In this document: positions 18,306 to 26,625 of the stretch, in pieces
Position numbering within the stretch: position 1 is the first letter of the stretch
Layout: every line of letters begins with the position of its first letter
Assembly (NCBI GenBank): GCA_943327755.2
Contig: CALPYF020000006.1
Location: 103,062 to 167,061, forward strand
Length of the DNA stretch: 64,000 bases
Direction: 5' to 3'
Source of the DNA: Deinococcus hopiensis KR-140
GTDB taxonomy: Bacteria > Deinococcota > Deinococci > Deinococcales > Deinococcaceae
Notes under the pieces: generated by a model
The model's database searches: none
Seen by the model: only the letters and a program-made list of their open reading frames with translations
What the model was told of the DNA's origin: nothing
Program-made: the position numbers and the translations under genes

Positions 18306-19643
18306 TCACTGACCGGCTTTGGGGTCGGCGGTTGGCTTTTTGGCTTTCGGGTCGGGGTTCGGTCCATTCGTCTCAGCCTCCTTGGCTTCGCTGGCCAGCT
18401 TCTCTGCCTCTGCGGCGGGGTCGTAGCCCAGTTCGGCGGTCATGGTCTGACGGCTGGCCAGGCGCTCCCGGGCGACGAGGTTGATCTTGGCGATCAGGGC
18501 GGTGAGGTCCTCGTTCTGCAGGCTGGGGAAGTTGAAGGGGAACTCGACCTGCGCGGCGCTGACGCGTTTGCGGCTGCCCTTCTTAGTGGTGAAGGTGCCG
18601 TCCGGGTACCGCCGGGTGAGTTCGGTGCGGAAGGTGGCTTGCAACCAGTTCCACACGGTGCGTTGCCGACGCTGGAAGCTCTTGCGGGCGGGTTCGCCCA
18701 TGCTGTCCGCCGTCGTGCGGGTCACGCCTCCACCCTCGGCGAGGTAGTGCTCCGGGAGGCCCAGCGCGACGGCGAGCAGCTGCTTGATGAGCTTCGCGTC
18801 GACCGCGGAGTCCTGCGCTTTGAGGTCGGGGATGTGGAAGTCGAACTCCTCACGTTTGCCCTCGGCGTTCTGAGCCAGGGTCAGCACGGCGCCGTTCCTG
18901 GGGACGTTCCGGAAGCGGCCCGCCTTCGCATTCAGCTCCTTCTCGTCCTTCGCGAAGGCGTAGTACACCGCGTTGATCCGGGAGGCCAGCTCGTGCACCT
19001 TCGTGCGGGCGTTGATGAAGTTCAGGTACGCCAGGGCCGGCCCCAGCGCGCGGCCCACGGCGGGCCAGCCACGCACGTCGTTCAGAAGGCTGTCGTGGGC
19101 GGACCAGACGTACTCACCCTGGCGGATGGTGCGCTTCCCGGCGATACCGATGCTCTCGACGACGTCGGGCAGGCCCGGCGCGGTCGTGAACTTCAGCTGC
19201 CCCTCGATCACGCCGTATTGCCCGATCCGGGCAGCCTGGTCACGCCGGGTGAACCGCTTCGGGTCCGGCCAGATGGTCAGGTTCTCGCCCAGCAGGAGGT
19301 GTTCGGTGAACCACCGTTCGATCAGGGTGTCGAAGCTGTTGGCGGCCCAGAATTCCTCCATGACGGCCTGCACGGTCTTGTCCGGGTGATCCCCGTACGT
19401 GACGGAGGTACCCAGCACGAAGCTCTTGATGACTTCGACAGCGCCGTACAGGAGGGGGTTGAGGTACCACGCCACGACGGCCGCACGCTGCGTGTCGGCC
19501 CGGGAGAGGGCGCCCAGCAGGCGCACCTGCTGCGGGAGGGTGACTGGACCGCCGATGCCGCCCGTGAGTTGCCAGCCGCCCTGCATGTCCTGCGCGTCTT
19601 CGTGGCGCGCGGTCACGGGTTGGCCGTATTGGTCGAGAATCAC
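18306..19643 (-). CDS. Portal protein
   Basis: A 445-aa protein between large terminase and the protease. It contains blocks usual in portal proteins: an N-terminal wing (RADTQRAAVVAWYLNPLLYGAVEVIKSF), the HPDKTVQAVMEEFWAANSF stretch, helical stem segments, and a C-terminal Lys/Pro-rich tail. The GTG start overlaps the terminase stop (GTGA). Twelve copies should form the DNA channel at one capsid vertex and bind the terminase. Confidence 0.8.
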   Translation of the reverse strand: MILDQYGQPVTARHEDAQDMQGGWQLTGGIGGPVTLPQQVRLLGALSRADTQRAAVVAWYLNPLLYGAVEVIKSFVLGTSVTYGDHPDKTVQAVMEEFWAANSFDTLIERWFTEHLLLGENLTIWPDPKRFTRRDQAARIGQYGVIEGQLKFTTAPGLPDVVESIGIAGKRTIRQGEYVWSAHDSLLNDVRGWPAVGRALGPALAYLNFINARTKVHELASRINAVYYAFAKDEKELNAKAGRFRNVPRNGAVLTLAQNAEGKREEFDFHIPDLKAQDSAVDAKLIKQLLAVALGLPEHYLAEGGGVTRTTADSMGEPARKSFQRRQRTVWNWLQATFRTELTRRYPDGTFTTKKGSRKRVSAAQVEFPFNFPSLQNEDLTALIAKINLVARERLASRQTMTAELGYDPAAEAEKLASEAKEAETNGPNPDPKAKKPTADPKAGQ

Positions 19644-21004
19644 CAGTCACCTCCTTGGTAGGTGTCGTCCTGCTCATACCCGGCGATGCCGGAGGGGGGA
19701 AGATCAGGCGCGGCCTCTTCCATAAACGCCTGCACGACCGCGTCACCCTTGTTGGTGCTGCGGCCGATGCGTTTCTTGATGTCCTTCTTCGCCTCGATCA
19801 GGATCTTCCCGCCTCGCGGTTCCCAGCCGACGCTGATGAGGTCCTGCGCCATCTGCTCGTCTGGCGGGAGGGCCAGACCGAGTCCAGTGATGGGGTCGAG
19901 CGCCTCGCGGAACTTCCAGTACGCCTCGGCGCGCAGGTTCGCGAAGCCGTAGTTGCCGGTGCTGTCCATGGCGTCACTGCCGGCGCCGAAGTTGATCGGG
20001 ACGGTCCGGTCGTGCACCTGCTTCGTGAAGTCGAAGGGACTGGTACCGACGCCGACGATGTCCACGTTCACCAGGGTCTGCGGCCCGATCTCGGGCAGGA
20101 TCAGGTCCCGCACGCTCGGGCCGTCCGGCGTGAGGGTCCCGGCGAACTCCTTGACCGGGCCGAAGTACACGCCCCAGCGGGGGGCGAGCACCGTGGTGTC
20201 CTGTCCGCCGCGGGCCACGTCCGCGCCCAGCGCGTCTGGCGGCCGCTGCGGTTGCTGCATGGCTTCCCAGCGCTGCTGGGCGAGGCGCACCCACGCTTCC
20301 GGAATGACGCGCAGGCCGCCACCCTGGATGTTCACGAACTTGCCGTAGATCTCTTGGTTGACGAGGTTCTCGCCACCCAGGGTGCGCATCTCCTCGATCA
20401 ACCCGGCCAGTGCCTCACGCCGCAGCCAGGGACTGTCATGGCTGGTGAACGTCCACGTGTGGTACCCGGGCAGATTCTGCGTGGCCCGCTGGTGCAGGTC
20501 GTAGAACAGGTTCGTGGTGCCCTTGGGTACACCGAACGCGTACAGCTCGCTCTCCTCGAAGTCCAGCAGCATGGGCAGCACGCTGTTCTGGTACAGGTAC
20601 CGGCCGTTCTCCCCTTCCAGGATGATTCCGGCTTCGTTCAGAAGCACCTTGTGGTATCCGAAGCCCTCCCAGTTCTCCGGGTTGTCCGCCGATCGGAAGT
20701 CGATGAACCCGCCCGTTTCGAAACGGAGGGTCTTCTCGACAACGTTCCACGTGTGGGGGATCTTCTGCTTCTGCAGCAGCGGCAGCGCGTACCGCTCCAC
20801 GTACTTGCGGATGTTCACGCTGATCGTGTCGCCCCAGAGCACGGCCAGGCCTTCCAGGGCCCACTCGCACGCGGCCTGCATGCCACCCCGGGTGAAGCCC
20901 ACGCGGCGGCCCTTGGGATAGATGAAGTACTTGCCGGGCGGGTGATCGAAAAACGCCGCGTTCTGCGCGGCGCTATACGTCAGATCCAAGTGGATGCCGG
21001 TCAC
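19640..21004 (-). CDS. Terminase large subunit
   Basis: A 454-aa packaging motor. The N-terminal ATPase has a Walker A-like GRRVGFTRGG near residue 32 and an LLNEAG segment in place of a standard DE Walker B. The nuclease half carries LGADVARGGQDTT near residue 245, with the catalytic Asp, and a late KKDIKKRIGRSTNKGDAVVQA block. GTG start overlaps the small-subunit stop as GTGA. It translocates DNA into the prohead and cuts the concatemer. The weak Walker B (Asn before Glu) is noted but may be family-normal. Confidence 0.85.
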   Translation of the reverse strand: MTGIHLDLTYSAAQNAAFFDHPPGKYFIYPKGRRVGFTRGGMQAACEWALEGLAVLWGDTISVNIRKYVERYALPLLQKQKIPHTWNVVEKTLRFETGGFIDFRSADNPENWEGFGYHKVLLNEAGIILEGENGRYLYQNSVLPMLLDFEESELYAFGVPKGTTNLFYDLHQRATQNLPGYHTWTFTSHDSPWLRREALAGLIEEMRTLGGENLVNQEIYGKFVNIQGGGLRVIPEAWVRLAQQRWEAMQQPQRPPDALGADVARGGQDTTVLAPRWGVYFGPVKEFAGTLTPDGPSVRDLILPEIGPQTLVNVDIVGVGTSPFDFTKQVHDRTVPINFGAGSDAMDSTGNYGFANLRAEAYWKFREALDPITGLGLALPPDEQMAQDLISVGWEPRGGKILIEAKKDIKKRIGRSTNKGDAVVQAFMEEAAPDLPPSGIAGYEQDDTYQGGDW

Positions 21005-21726
21005 GAGGTGCCGCCCACGATCCGGCGGGTGATCTGCACCTGCACAGGCCCGCCACCCTCACCGCTGATCTGCACCTTGTCCGTGAACATGTTGTGCAGC
21101 TTGCCCAGCAGTTCCAGGGACTTGGCGGGGTCCTTGATGCGGTACTCGATGCTGCCGTCCTTGTTCTTCTTCAGGACGGCCATGCCGCTGATCGCCCCGG
21201 CGGCCTTGGCGGCGGCCCAGTCGATCTCGACGTCCTGGCTGATCGTGGCGACGCGCACCAGCATCTCACCGTCACCGGTGCGGCTGATCTGATCCTCGCC
21301 GAAGTGGCCGCACAGGTCGTACAGGTCCAGGTCGTCCACATGGCAGCCCTTGCGCTTGGCCAGCTCGCGCACCGGCTCGTGCTCCCGGGCGGGCACCCAG
21401 AAGGTCCGCTCGGTGGGTGCGACGGTCACGAAGGCGTCCATGTCCACGACGCTGCGGGCCTCCATGGTCAGGCGGGCGGCGACCTCGCTGCGGCTCATGA
21501 CGTCGTCCTGTTCCTCGAGGCGCGCGGCGATGTACGCCTTCACGCCCGGGTGGCGCAGCAGGTCCCACCCGGTCCGGTGATCGCCGTACCCAGCCTCGCG
21601 GGCGGCAGCACTGGCGTTGAGCCTGCAGCGGCCCAGGTACAGGTCCGCGAACTTCCGTTGCTTCCCGGTGAGGGCCGCGCCCAGCTCCTCAGCGGTGGGT
21701 TGTGTCTTGGCGTCAGGTTGGGTCAC
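21001..21726 (-). CDS. Terminase small subunit
   Basis: A 241-aa protein immediately upstream of the large subunit. Residues 15-75 hold the Terminase_2 type N-terminal DNA-binding region: LTGKQRKFADLYLGRCRLNASAAAREAGY. The C-terminal third has a beta-rich end. The GTG start has GGAGGTG 6 nt upstream. It should recognise the packaging site and load the large subunit. Confidence 0.85.
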   Translation of the reverse strand: MTQPDAKTQPTAEELGAALTGKQRKFADLYLGRCRLNASAAAREAGYGDHRTGWDLLRHPGVKAYIAARLEEQDDVMSRSEVAARLTMEARSVVDMDAFVTVAPTERTFWVPAREHEPVRELAKRKGCHVDDLDLYDLCGHFGEDQISRTGDGEMLVRVATISQDVEIDWAAAKAAGAISGMAVLKKNKDGSIEYRIKDPAKSLELLGKLHNMFTDKVQISGEGGGPVQVQITRRIVGGTS

Positions 21727-21757
21727 GGTGTCACCTCCAGAGGGGTACGGTGGGCGA

Positions 21758-22090
21758 GTGGCGATTCTTCAGCGGTTGATCTTGGTGGTAGGCGTCCTTG
21801 CAGCGCTGGCCGTGACGTTCATCTGGCCGCCGAAAGTGGTGTACGGATCAGGCGGCGGCAGGTTCTCAACGGCAGCTTGTGTGCTCGGAAACGGCGAGAT
21901 GGACACGGAGTGCTTGAACCTTGCCACCATCGATGGCGGCGTACTGGCCACCAGGTTGGGCGTGATTGTGCTGGCCACTCTCGCGTTGGCTTACGCGTCT
22001 CGCCCTACCGTCGCCTCCAGATCTGCGAGAGAAGCGAGTCCAGAGTCAGCTCAGGTTCGGCGCACCACAGACGAGTCAGCTCCTCAGTGA
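21758..22090 (+). CDS. Small two-helix membrane protein on the opposite strand
   Basis: A 110-aa protein beginning VAILQRLILVVGVLAALAV, with a second hydrophobic segment near residue 64 (LATRLGVIVLATLALAYA) and a polar C-terminal tail. It fills the 278-nt gap between the small terminase and the next minus-strand gene. TACGGT stands 6 nt before the GTG start, fitting leaderless transcription. The last 86 nt are antisense to the small minus-strand gene at 22,005. Function unknown; a superinfection or surface role is only a guess. Confidence 0.45.
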   Translation: MAILQRLILVVGVLAALAVTFIWPPKVVYGSGGGRFSTAACVLGNGEMDTECLNLATIDGGVLATRLGVIVLATLALAYASRPTVASRSAREASPESAQVRRTTDESAPQ

Positions 22091-22175
22091 CCGCTCTGGC
22101 CCAGGGTTTCAGATGGCCGCGCCAGTCGTAGGCACTCGCCCGCGGCTGTCGCTTGGTGAGGTGACGGGGGTCCAT
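22005..22175 (-). CDS. Short unknown protein, 56 aa
   Basis: Reads MDPRHLTKRQPRASAYDWRG... and ends SLLSQIWRRR; basic with a likely C-terminal helix. It begins 1 nt after the stop of the 35-aa gene upstream, so it is probably translated by coupling. Too short for family assignment. Confidence 0.4.
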   Translation of the reverse strand: MDPRHLTKRQPRASAYDWRGHLKPWARAVTEELTRLWCAEPELTLDSLLSQIWRRR

Positions 22176-22176
22176 G

Positions 22177-22284
22177 TCACGCCCGGCGCCTGAGGTGACT
22201 GAACCGCCTACCCGTGCGGCCCCCGTTGCAGCGCGTGCCGTTGATGGTGCGCCAGTAGGCTTTCTTGACCTTCACCTTGACCAT
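22177..22284 (-). CDS. Very small basic protein, 35 aa
   Basis: Encodes MVKVKVKKAYWRTINGTRCN... with 14 Lys/Arg residues. AGGAG lies 7 nt before the ATG, a good site for so small a gene. It lies between a terminator and the packaging genes, so it may be the first gene of the late operon. Nucleic-acid binding is plausible from charge alone. Confidence 0.45.
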   Translation of the reverse strand: MVKVKVKKAYWRTINGTRCNGGRTGRRFSHLRRRA

Positions 22285-22341
22285 GCGGGGCTCCTGACTG
22301 CTTGAAGAACGACAGCAACGTGTCGCCGTTGAATGTGGGCA

Positions 22342-22369
22342 TGAAAAAGCCCCGCGCTGGGCGGGGCTT
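22342..22369 (-). terminator. Strong rho-independent terminator after lipoprotein gene
   Basis: On the minus strand AAGCCCCGC and GCGGGGCTT pair perfectly (9 bp) around a 5-nt loop, followed by a run of five T. Confidence 0.85.
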
Positions 22370-22384
22370 GGATTTGGTTTCGAC

Positions 22385-22774
22385 TTAGTTTGCGCGAGTC
22401 ATCTTGATGGTGCCCTTGCCGTTGGCGCTGCCGTCAGTCCGCAGTGTCTTCCACGTGCCTGAGTACGTGCCATTGCTGAATTGACCCGTGAAGTAGGTAG
22501 TGGAATCCGAGCCGTCGGACACTTCGAATTTACCAGTGGTGATGTTGCCTTTCAGGTTATAGGCAGTCCGGCCAATGTTGAATTTGCCCGCAATCTCCCC
22601 AGATTCCCCTTGAACGATGTTGACAGTGCCACCGAATGCGCCTTCTTGCTCAGAGACAGCTTGATAGTTCCAAGTGCCGGTGGCGTTAAAGTTAGCCGGC
22701 ACTTGAGATTGAGGCTGAGTGCAGGCGACCAGCATGGACGAAGAGATCAGCGTGAGGAGAAGATATTTTTTCAC
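22385..22774 (-). CDS. Small predicted lipoprotein (moron)
   Basis: Translation from the GTG at 22,774 gives 129 aa: VKKYLLLTLISSSMLVAC, a signal with lipobox MLVAC. The mature protein has repeated strand-turn units (GTWNYQAV, GGTVNIVQGE, GKFNIGRTAYNLKG) like a small beta-barrel. TAGGGT (22,782-22,787) lies 7 nt before this GTG, so I prefer it to the GTG at 22,783; that pattern fits a leaderless mRNA. GC is lower than in flanking genes, and a strong terminator follows. Probable lysogen-expressed surface protein. Confidence 0.65.
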   Translation of the reverse strand: MKKYLLLTLISSSMLVACTQPQSQVPANFNATGTWNYQAVSEQEGAFGGTVNIVQGESGEIAGKFNIGRTAYNLKGNITTGKFEVSDGSDSTTYFTGQFSNGTYSGTWKTLRTDGSANGKGTIKMTRAN

Positions 22775-23011
22775 GCGTGGCACCCTATCTTGAATGAGCT
22801 GCGACGTGTCGTCGATTTGACCAGAGTGAATTTATTAACACTGGAGCTGAAGTGTGGCAGGTTCCCCCCGTGCCGACCGGGGCGGGCGTGGTTTTGGAGA
22901 CCTCGCTGTTCGCCGGAACGGAACCTACGCGTCCCGGCCGCCACGCCCCGCACTGTCAGGCGTGACGACTGGGTGTTGGACCGGACTGTCACCATCCGGC
23001 AGTCTCGAAAC

Positions 23012-23046
23012 GCAACGAAAAACCGCCCCTTTCGGAGCGGCGTTGC
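23012..23046 (-). terminator. Terminator with GAAA tetraloop
   Basis: On the minus strand CCGCTCC and GGGGCGG pair around a GAAA loop and are followed by five T. An outer GCAACG/CGTTGC pair extends the stem. It ends transcription of the gene at 23,058-23,597. Confidence 0.7.
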
Positions 23047-23057
23047 TTGTCTCTTGA

Positions 23058-23597
23058 CTACTCTTGCGAGCTTACAGAAAGTGTACGCGAAACCCGCGCA
23101 AATACAAGGGCTTGTAGGTGCACCTCTGCCACGGGGTCGCTCAGCAGCACACCCAGGTTCAGCACGGCCTCTGCGTATGCCTTGGCCCCCTCCGCCCAGC
23201 CGCGCCCACTGTGGTGAAGCAACGTGGCCATGCTGTCGCCCTGGCGGATGCGTTCCAGCAGCAGCCCGTGCTCCCGCTGGGCCGGGATGGTGCTCTGCGC
23301 CCAGCGGGTGATGATCCGGGCCACCTCGCCCTCCCGCAGTACACCGCAGGGCAGACTCAGGCCGGTAGGTCGATCTGGGCCGCCCTCGCCCATCGTGGTG
23401 GCATTGTCCACGTAGAACGTGCCGTACCGGATGCGGGGGATGACGATGGGCGGCACGATCACCTCCCACGCCCTGAGCGCCTGGTACCAGCGTTCCGCGT
23501 ACGCCCGGGCGTCCCGCTGCTGCTGGCGGATGCTGCCCAGCGCCTGCGTGACCTCCTGGCGGGCCGCAGGGCTGGCGCGACGACGCGAGGCGGTCAC
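23058..23597 (-). CDS. Unknown prophage protein, paralogue of the 78-aa gene at 28,552
   Basis: A 179-aa soluble protein. GTG at 23,597 begins VTASRRRASPAARQEVTQ and avoids upstream low-quality extension. Its C-terminal 80 residues (LLLERIRQGDSMATLLHHSG...AYAEAVLNLGVLLSDPVAEVHLQAL) align well with the small protein at 28,552-28,788 (LLDRIRQGVSPASLLRENG...AYAVAVLGLAARLGDMRAVQAL). The N-terminal part contains IRYGTFYVDNATTMGEGG. No function is recognised; the repeat indicates a phage-specific family present twice. Confidence 0.6.
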   Translation of the reverse strand: MTASRRRASPAARQEVTQALGSIRQQQRDARAYAERWYQALRAWEVIVPPIVIPRIRYGTFYVDNATTMGEGGPDRPTGLSLPCGVLREGEVARIITRWAQSTIPAQREHGLLLERIRQGDSMATLLHHSGRGWAEGAKAYAEAVLNLGVLLSDPVAEVHLQALVFARVSRTLSVSSQE

Positions 23598-23635
23598 AGG
23601 AACCACCCTTGCCGACCTGCCGTATTCCAGTGGCA

Positions 23636-23968
23636 ATGAGACGATCCCGAGTGCCTGCCTTCCTGAGGCGCATGATCCCTGCCCTGATCGGAGCGAGCCC
23701 CGCGTTCCTGATTGGATGCCTGCTGCTGATGGCAACGACGACGCGGTGGGCGAGCGGACTGGCACTCGGAGCACTCACGTTCATGACCATCGCTGTGCTG
23801 ATCGCTATGAGCTCTCGGCGAATTCCAGGGGCGTTCGATACCGTTGCGGACGAGTTCAACATCCGCGACGATGCTGACCGAACGAGTGAGTTTCGATTGG
23901 GCTTGTGGTTGGGGTGGGCTGCCCTGATTGCCGCGAGCGTACTGACCATCTTCTGGCGAAGTTTCTAG
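23636..23968 (+). CDS. Small membrane protein on the opposite strand
   Basis: A 110-aa protein with three hydrophobic segments: MIPALIGASPAFLIGCLLL near residue 13, ASGLALGALTFMTIAVLIA near 39, and LGLWLGWAALIAASVLTIF near the C-terminus. A soluble acidic loop (DTVADEFNIRDDADR) separates helices 2 and 3. TATTCC lies 7 nt before the ATG, a weak leaderless-type box. No overlap with another gene. Function unknown. Confidence 0.55.
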   Translation: MRRSRVPAFLRRMIPALIGASPAFLIGCLLLMATTTRWASGLALGALTFMTIAVLIAMSSRRIPGAFDTVADEFNIRDDADRTSEFRLGLWLGWAALIAASVLTIFWRSF

Positions 23969-24387
23969 ATGGTTCATGCGCTCACCTCGACTTCCACGCG
24001 GGGGTTCTGCGGGTCGTACTGGGGGAAGTGGTGGTACCCGAACACGTGGACTAAATTTTTTTCATCTATTTCAATCACTATGCACCCCCATTATTAATTG
24101 TAGTAATTAAGACATCTGTCTTTTTAGAGCACCAACAATATCCCGGAGAGGAATTACATTTAAAACAGAGTGACTATTACCTAACCAATATCAATGGGCC
24201 GCCCGCAACAGGACGGCCCAATTCGCATATCGACAATCTCTGCACGGCTAAATATTACTACGGGTCAATTGTTAAATCCATAGCAGTCAGCACAAGCAAG
24301 TATCCAGATATTGATAATCATCGAGACAAACGATTGATTTTTTAATAGCTCTAGCACGATAAGAAACATAAATCAGGCATCAGTCAC
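23969..24387. other. AT-rich stretch without a gene
   Basis: No frame here has coding composition. It is much richer in A/T than its surroundings and contains one 9-bp hairpin (24,196-24,219: GGGCCGCCC and GGACGGCCC around GCAACA) that pairs fully, with one G-U, only in minus-strand RNA. It may be a decayed insert or a non-coding RNA region; neither is demonstrated. Confidence 0.5.
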
Positions 24388-24720
24388 TCAGGCCGCGCGG
24401 GGGAAGGGTTGAACTCCCTCCCGGTCAAAGCAACCTGTCTTGTAGTCCGCTTCCACCTGCGCCCCGATCTGCCGCAGTTGCTCGTGCAGGTCAACGACGC
24501 CGGGGATGGTGCCCCAGATGCTCACCCACGCCTCGACCACTTCGCGGATACCGGCTTCCAGTTGGTCGTATGCGGCGTTGTAGAGCGCGTACCGCTGGGC
24601 GCACCGGGGGCAGTAGTGCTCCTGCTGCCCGTCCGGGTGGTGGAAGATGACGCCATTTGCGGCTCCGCAGGAATCGCACTCCCCCAGAAGGGGCAGGGGG
24701 TGAGCCTGCCCCCCGGTCAT
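24388..24720 (-). CDS. Small zinc-ribbon protein
   Basis: A 110-aa protein with two CxxC pairs near the N-terminus: ECDSCGA at residue 14 and HYCPRCAQ at about 36, a classic zinc ribbon. The rest is helical (AAYDQLEAGIREVVEAWVSIW). The ATG overlaps the stop of the upstream gene (ATGA), so the two are probably co-translated. It may bind nucleic acid or a protein partner; no specific role is visible. Confidence 0.6.
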   Translation of the reverse strand: MTGGQAHPLPLLGECDSCGAANGVIFHHPDGQQEHYCPRCAQRYALYNAAYDQLEAGIREVVEAWVSIWGTIPGVVDLHEQLRQIGAQVEADYKTGCFDREGVQPFPRAA

Positions 24721-24992
24721 GCGCTGATCCCCAGGGCGCGGGCCATGCTCGCCGGGAAGGGCTTGATCTCGTGCTTGAGGTGCCGCTCGTCTGCGCCGCG
24801 CAGGATGCGGTCAGCGGTGAGCACGTCGGCGGGCTGGCCGTCCACTTCGGCCATGAGCACGCCGCCGTGCTTGCTGATCGTGACGGTGTTGTAGCGGACC
24901 TGAACGACAGCGCCGTCCATGCGGTCGAGAGTGACGGTTTCCCACGTGCGGGAGAGAGCGGGAACCTTTGCGTTCTGCGCGTCATACTGCAT
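24717..24992 (-). CDS. Unknown early protein with structured mRNA leader
   Basis: A 91-aa protein, first gene of a two-gene unit with the zinc-ribbon protein. The sequence has a beta-rich N-terminal half (WETVTLDRMDGAVVQVRYNTVTISKHGG) and a helical basic end. GGAGG lies 6 nt before the ATG, within a small hairpin loop in the leader. The gene has its own sigma70-type promoter. Function not recognised. Confidence 0.6.
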   Translation of the reverse strand: MQYDAQNAKVPALSRTWETVTLDRMDGAVVQVRYNTVTISKHGGVLMAEVDGQPADVLTADRILRGADERHLKHEIKPFPASMARALGISA

Positions 24993-25090
24993 ACGAACCT
25001 CCGATGGTTCGCAGAAGAGGGGGACTCACTTCCTACGGCGGGTCCCTCTTCTGCTGAACTAATAGTATCAATATTTGTTACTAGATGCAA
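24993..25090 (-). promoter_or_regulatory. Promoter and structured 5' leader
   Basis: Minus-strand promoter TTGCAT (25,085-25,090), 17-nt spacer, TACTAT (25,062-25,067). The transcript would start near 25,055 and immediately form a stem of GCAGAAGAGGG with CCCTCTTCTGC plus an AC/GT pair beyond a GG bulge. A second 6-bp hairpin, CGAACC/GGTTCG (24,994-25,011), follows, and its loop-side strand carries the ribosome site. Confidence 0.6.
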
Positions 25091-25111
25091 GTATTGTATC
25101 CAGTGGCTAAA

Positions 25112-25141
25112 AGTGTTACGCTTTTACACAGGTGATACTGT
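25112..25141 (+). promoter_or_regulatory. Promoter for HTH-methyltransferase unit with possible operator
   Basis: TGATACTGT is an extended -10 (TACTGT at 25,136-25,141) placed 7 nt before the HTH start codon, fitting leaderless transcription. Just upstream, GTGTTA and TTACAC are near-symmetric around 5 nt, a possible operator for the HTH protein itself. Confidence 0.5.
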
Positions 25142-25148
25142 GACTGGG

Positions 25149-25361
25149 ATGAATGAGCAGGTGCGTGAGGCGGTCAAAAAGGCCATGGGGGAGCGTGAGC
25201 TTTCACAAGGTGAGCTGGCCCGTCGCCTCGAAGTTGATCGACCAAGCATCACTCGCCTTCTCTCAGGCACAAGCGGCAAGGTGCCTAAGCTGTGGCAGGA
25301 AGTACTTGACTCTCTAGATTTAGAGTTGATTGCAGTGCCGAAGAAGGATTCCACTCATTAA
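25149..25361 (+). CDS. Short HTH transcriptional regulator
   Basis: A 70-aa protein made almost entirely of one Cro/CI-type helix-turn-helix: ELSQGELARRLEVDRPSITRLLSG is the core (residues 17-40). It precedes the methyltransferase gene by 1 nt, the layout of controller genes in restriction-modification loci. The ATG is preferred to a GTG three codons earlier because the -10 box places the transcript start there. It probably represses its own unit. Confidence 0.7.
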   Translation: MNEQVREAVKKAMGERELSQGELARRLEVDRPSITRLLSGTSGKVPKLWQEVLDSLDLELIAVPKKDSTH

Positions 25362-25362
25362 T

Positions 25363-26625
25363 ATGTCGTCTATTTTAGATCCAAAGCAAACAACGGCACC
25401 AAAAGGTTACAGAAGCCACTGGTATCCATATTACGCAGGCTTTTCACCCTTATTTGCCCAAAGTGCACTTGAATATCTTAACGCCAAAAAGGGGGACATT
25501 ATTGTCGATCCCTGGAATGGAAGCGGCACCACAACTTTTGTTTCAGCTAGATCGGGGATAGCCTCTGTTGGAGTAGATTTAAATCCAGTAATGACAATAG
25601 TCGCGAAGGCAAGATCCTCAACTATCGAGGATTATATTCAAGCCAAGGTTATAGCGCTGGATGCTATCGCTAATTTCGACCAGATGAGAAAAAATCGCTC
25701 CGATGAAGATATGCTCACATATTGGTTTACTAAAGAGTCTGCAAAAATTATTCGACAATTAGAATATTCAATGAGGTTTTCACGCGACATACCTAATGAA
25801 TCAGTTTCAACAGGATCTCTAAGCGATTCAGAAGCATTAGTGTATTTAGCACTGTTCAGGGTAGTCAGGAATTTTATCAAAAGATTTATCGGGTCCAACG
25901 ATACGTGGATTAGAAAAACCAAAACGAGCGCTGAGAAGGTAAAAATAACTAAATACGAACTAATTTCAGAGTTTGCAAGGGAAACAAGTGCTTTATTTGC
26001 AGAATCTACTAAAGAAACAGACAGACATCTTTTAAAGCCAAAGATCTTCACAGGTGATAGCAAAATGACTCCACTTAGCGCAGAGTCAGCTGACTTTATA
26101 ATTACCTCTCCACCCTATTGTACCAGAATTGATTATGCGGTTAAAACCACTCCCGAGTTAGCCATCATTGGACATAACCCAAAGACTTTTGATCAAATTA
26201 GGCGATCATTAATGGGCACAACAACTGTAAGCAAGGATATTGGAGATATTGACTCTAGTTGGGGTCAAGAATGCTTAATATTCCTCAACAGACTTAAATC
26301 TCACCGATCAAAAGCCTCAGGTGGATACTACTATAAATCTCACTTTGAATACTTTAGCAGTCTGTATCAATCAATAAGGGAAATGGACCGAATACTTAAA
26401 TCTAATGGGAAGGCGGTTTTGGTAATCCAAGATTCATATTATAAGGAAATCCACAATAATGTACCACTCATAGCTCAAGAAATGGCCGGAAGCGTCAATC
26501 TAAACATAGAAAACGTGTTTGAGTTTTCAAAAAATTTGTCAATGGCCAGCATAAATACCCGTTCGAATATTTACCGACCCATCTATACTCCAAAAGAAAG
26601 TGTGCTCGTTTTTTCCAAAAGCTAG
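25363..26625 (+). CDS. DNA methyltransferase (SPPY, N4-cytosine or N6-adenine type)
   Basis: A 420-aa enzyme. AdoMet-binding motif I is DPWNGSGTT at residue 49, and catalytic motif IV is TSPPY at about residues 248-252. Motif I precedes IV with a long recognition-type insert between. The SPPY form is common in N4-cytosine methylases but also occurs in N6-adenine enzymes. The gene is strikingly AT-rich compared with both flanks. It converges with the HEPN gene so closely that both stop codons share CTAG. Its role could be self-marking by a linked defence system. Confidence 0.8.
   Translation: MSSILDPKQTTAPKGYRSHWYPYYAGFSPLFAQSALEYLNAKKGDIIVDPWNGSGTTTFVSARSGIASVGVDLNPVMTIVAKARSSTIEDYIQAKVIALDAIANFDQMRKNRSDEDMLTYWFTKESAKIIRQLEYSMRFSRDIPNESVSTGSLSDSEALVYLALFRVVRNFIKRFIGSNDTWIRKTKTSAEKVKITKYELISEFARETSALFAESTKETDRHLLKPKIFTGDSKMTPLSAESADFIITSPPYCTRIDYAVKTTPELAIIGHNPKTFDQIRRSLMGTTTVSKDIGDIDSSWGQECLIFLNRLKSHRSKASGGYYYKSHFEYFSSLYQSIREMDRILKSNGKAVLVIQDSYYKEIHNNVPLIAQEMAGSVNLNIENVFEFSKNLSMASINTRSNIYRPIYTPKESVLVFSKS

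Noticed and set aside
22771..23949. A 392-aa open frame on the minus strand through 23,058-23,949
   Set aside because: It overlaps a better minus-strand gene in another frame and a plus-strand membrane gene; composition is Arg/Pro/His-rich throughout.
24196..24219. Hairpin in the AT-rich gap as a transcription terminator
   Set aside because: It folds well in minus-strand RNA but has no T-run and no gene ends close to it, so I list it only as part of the gap.
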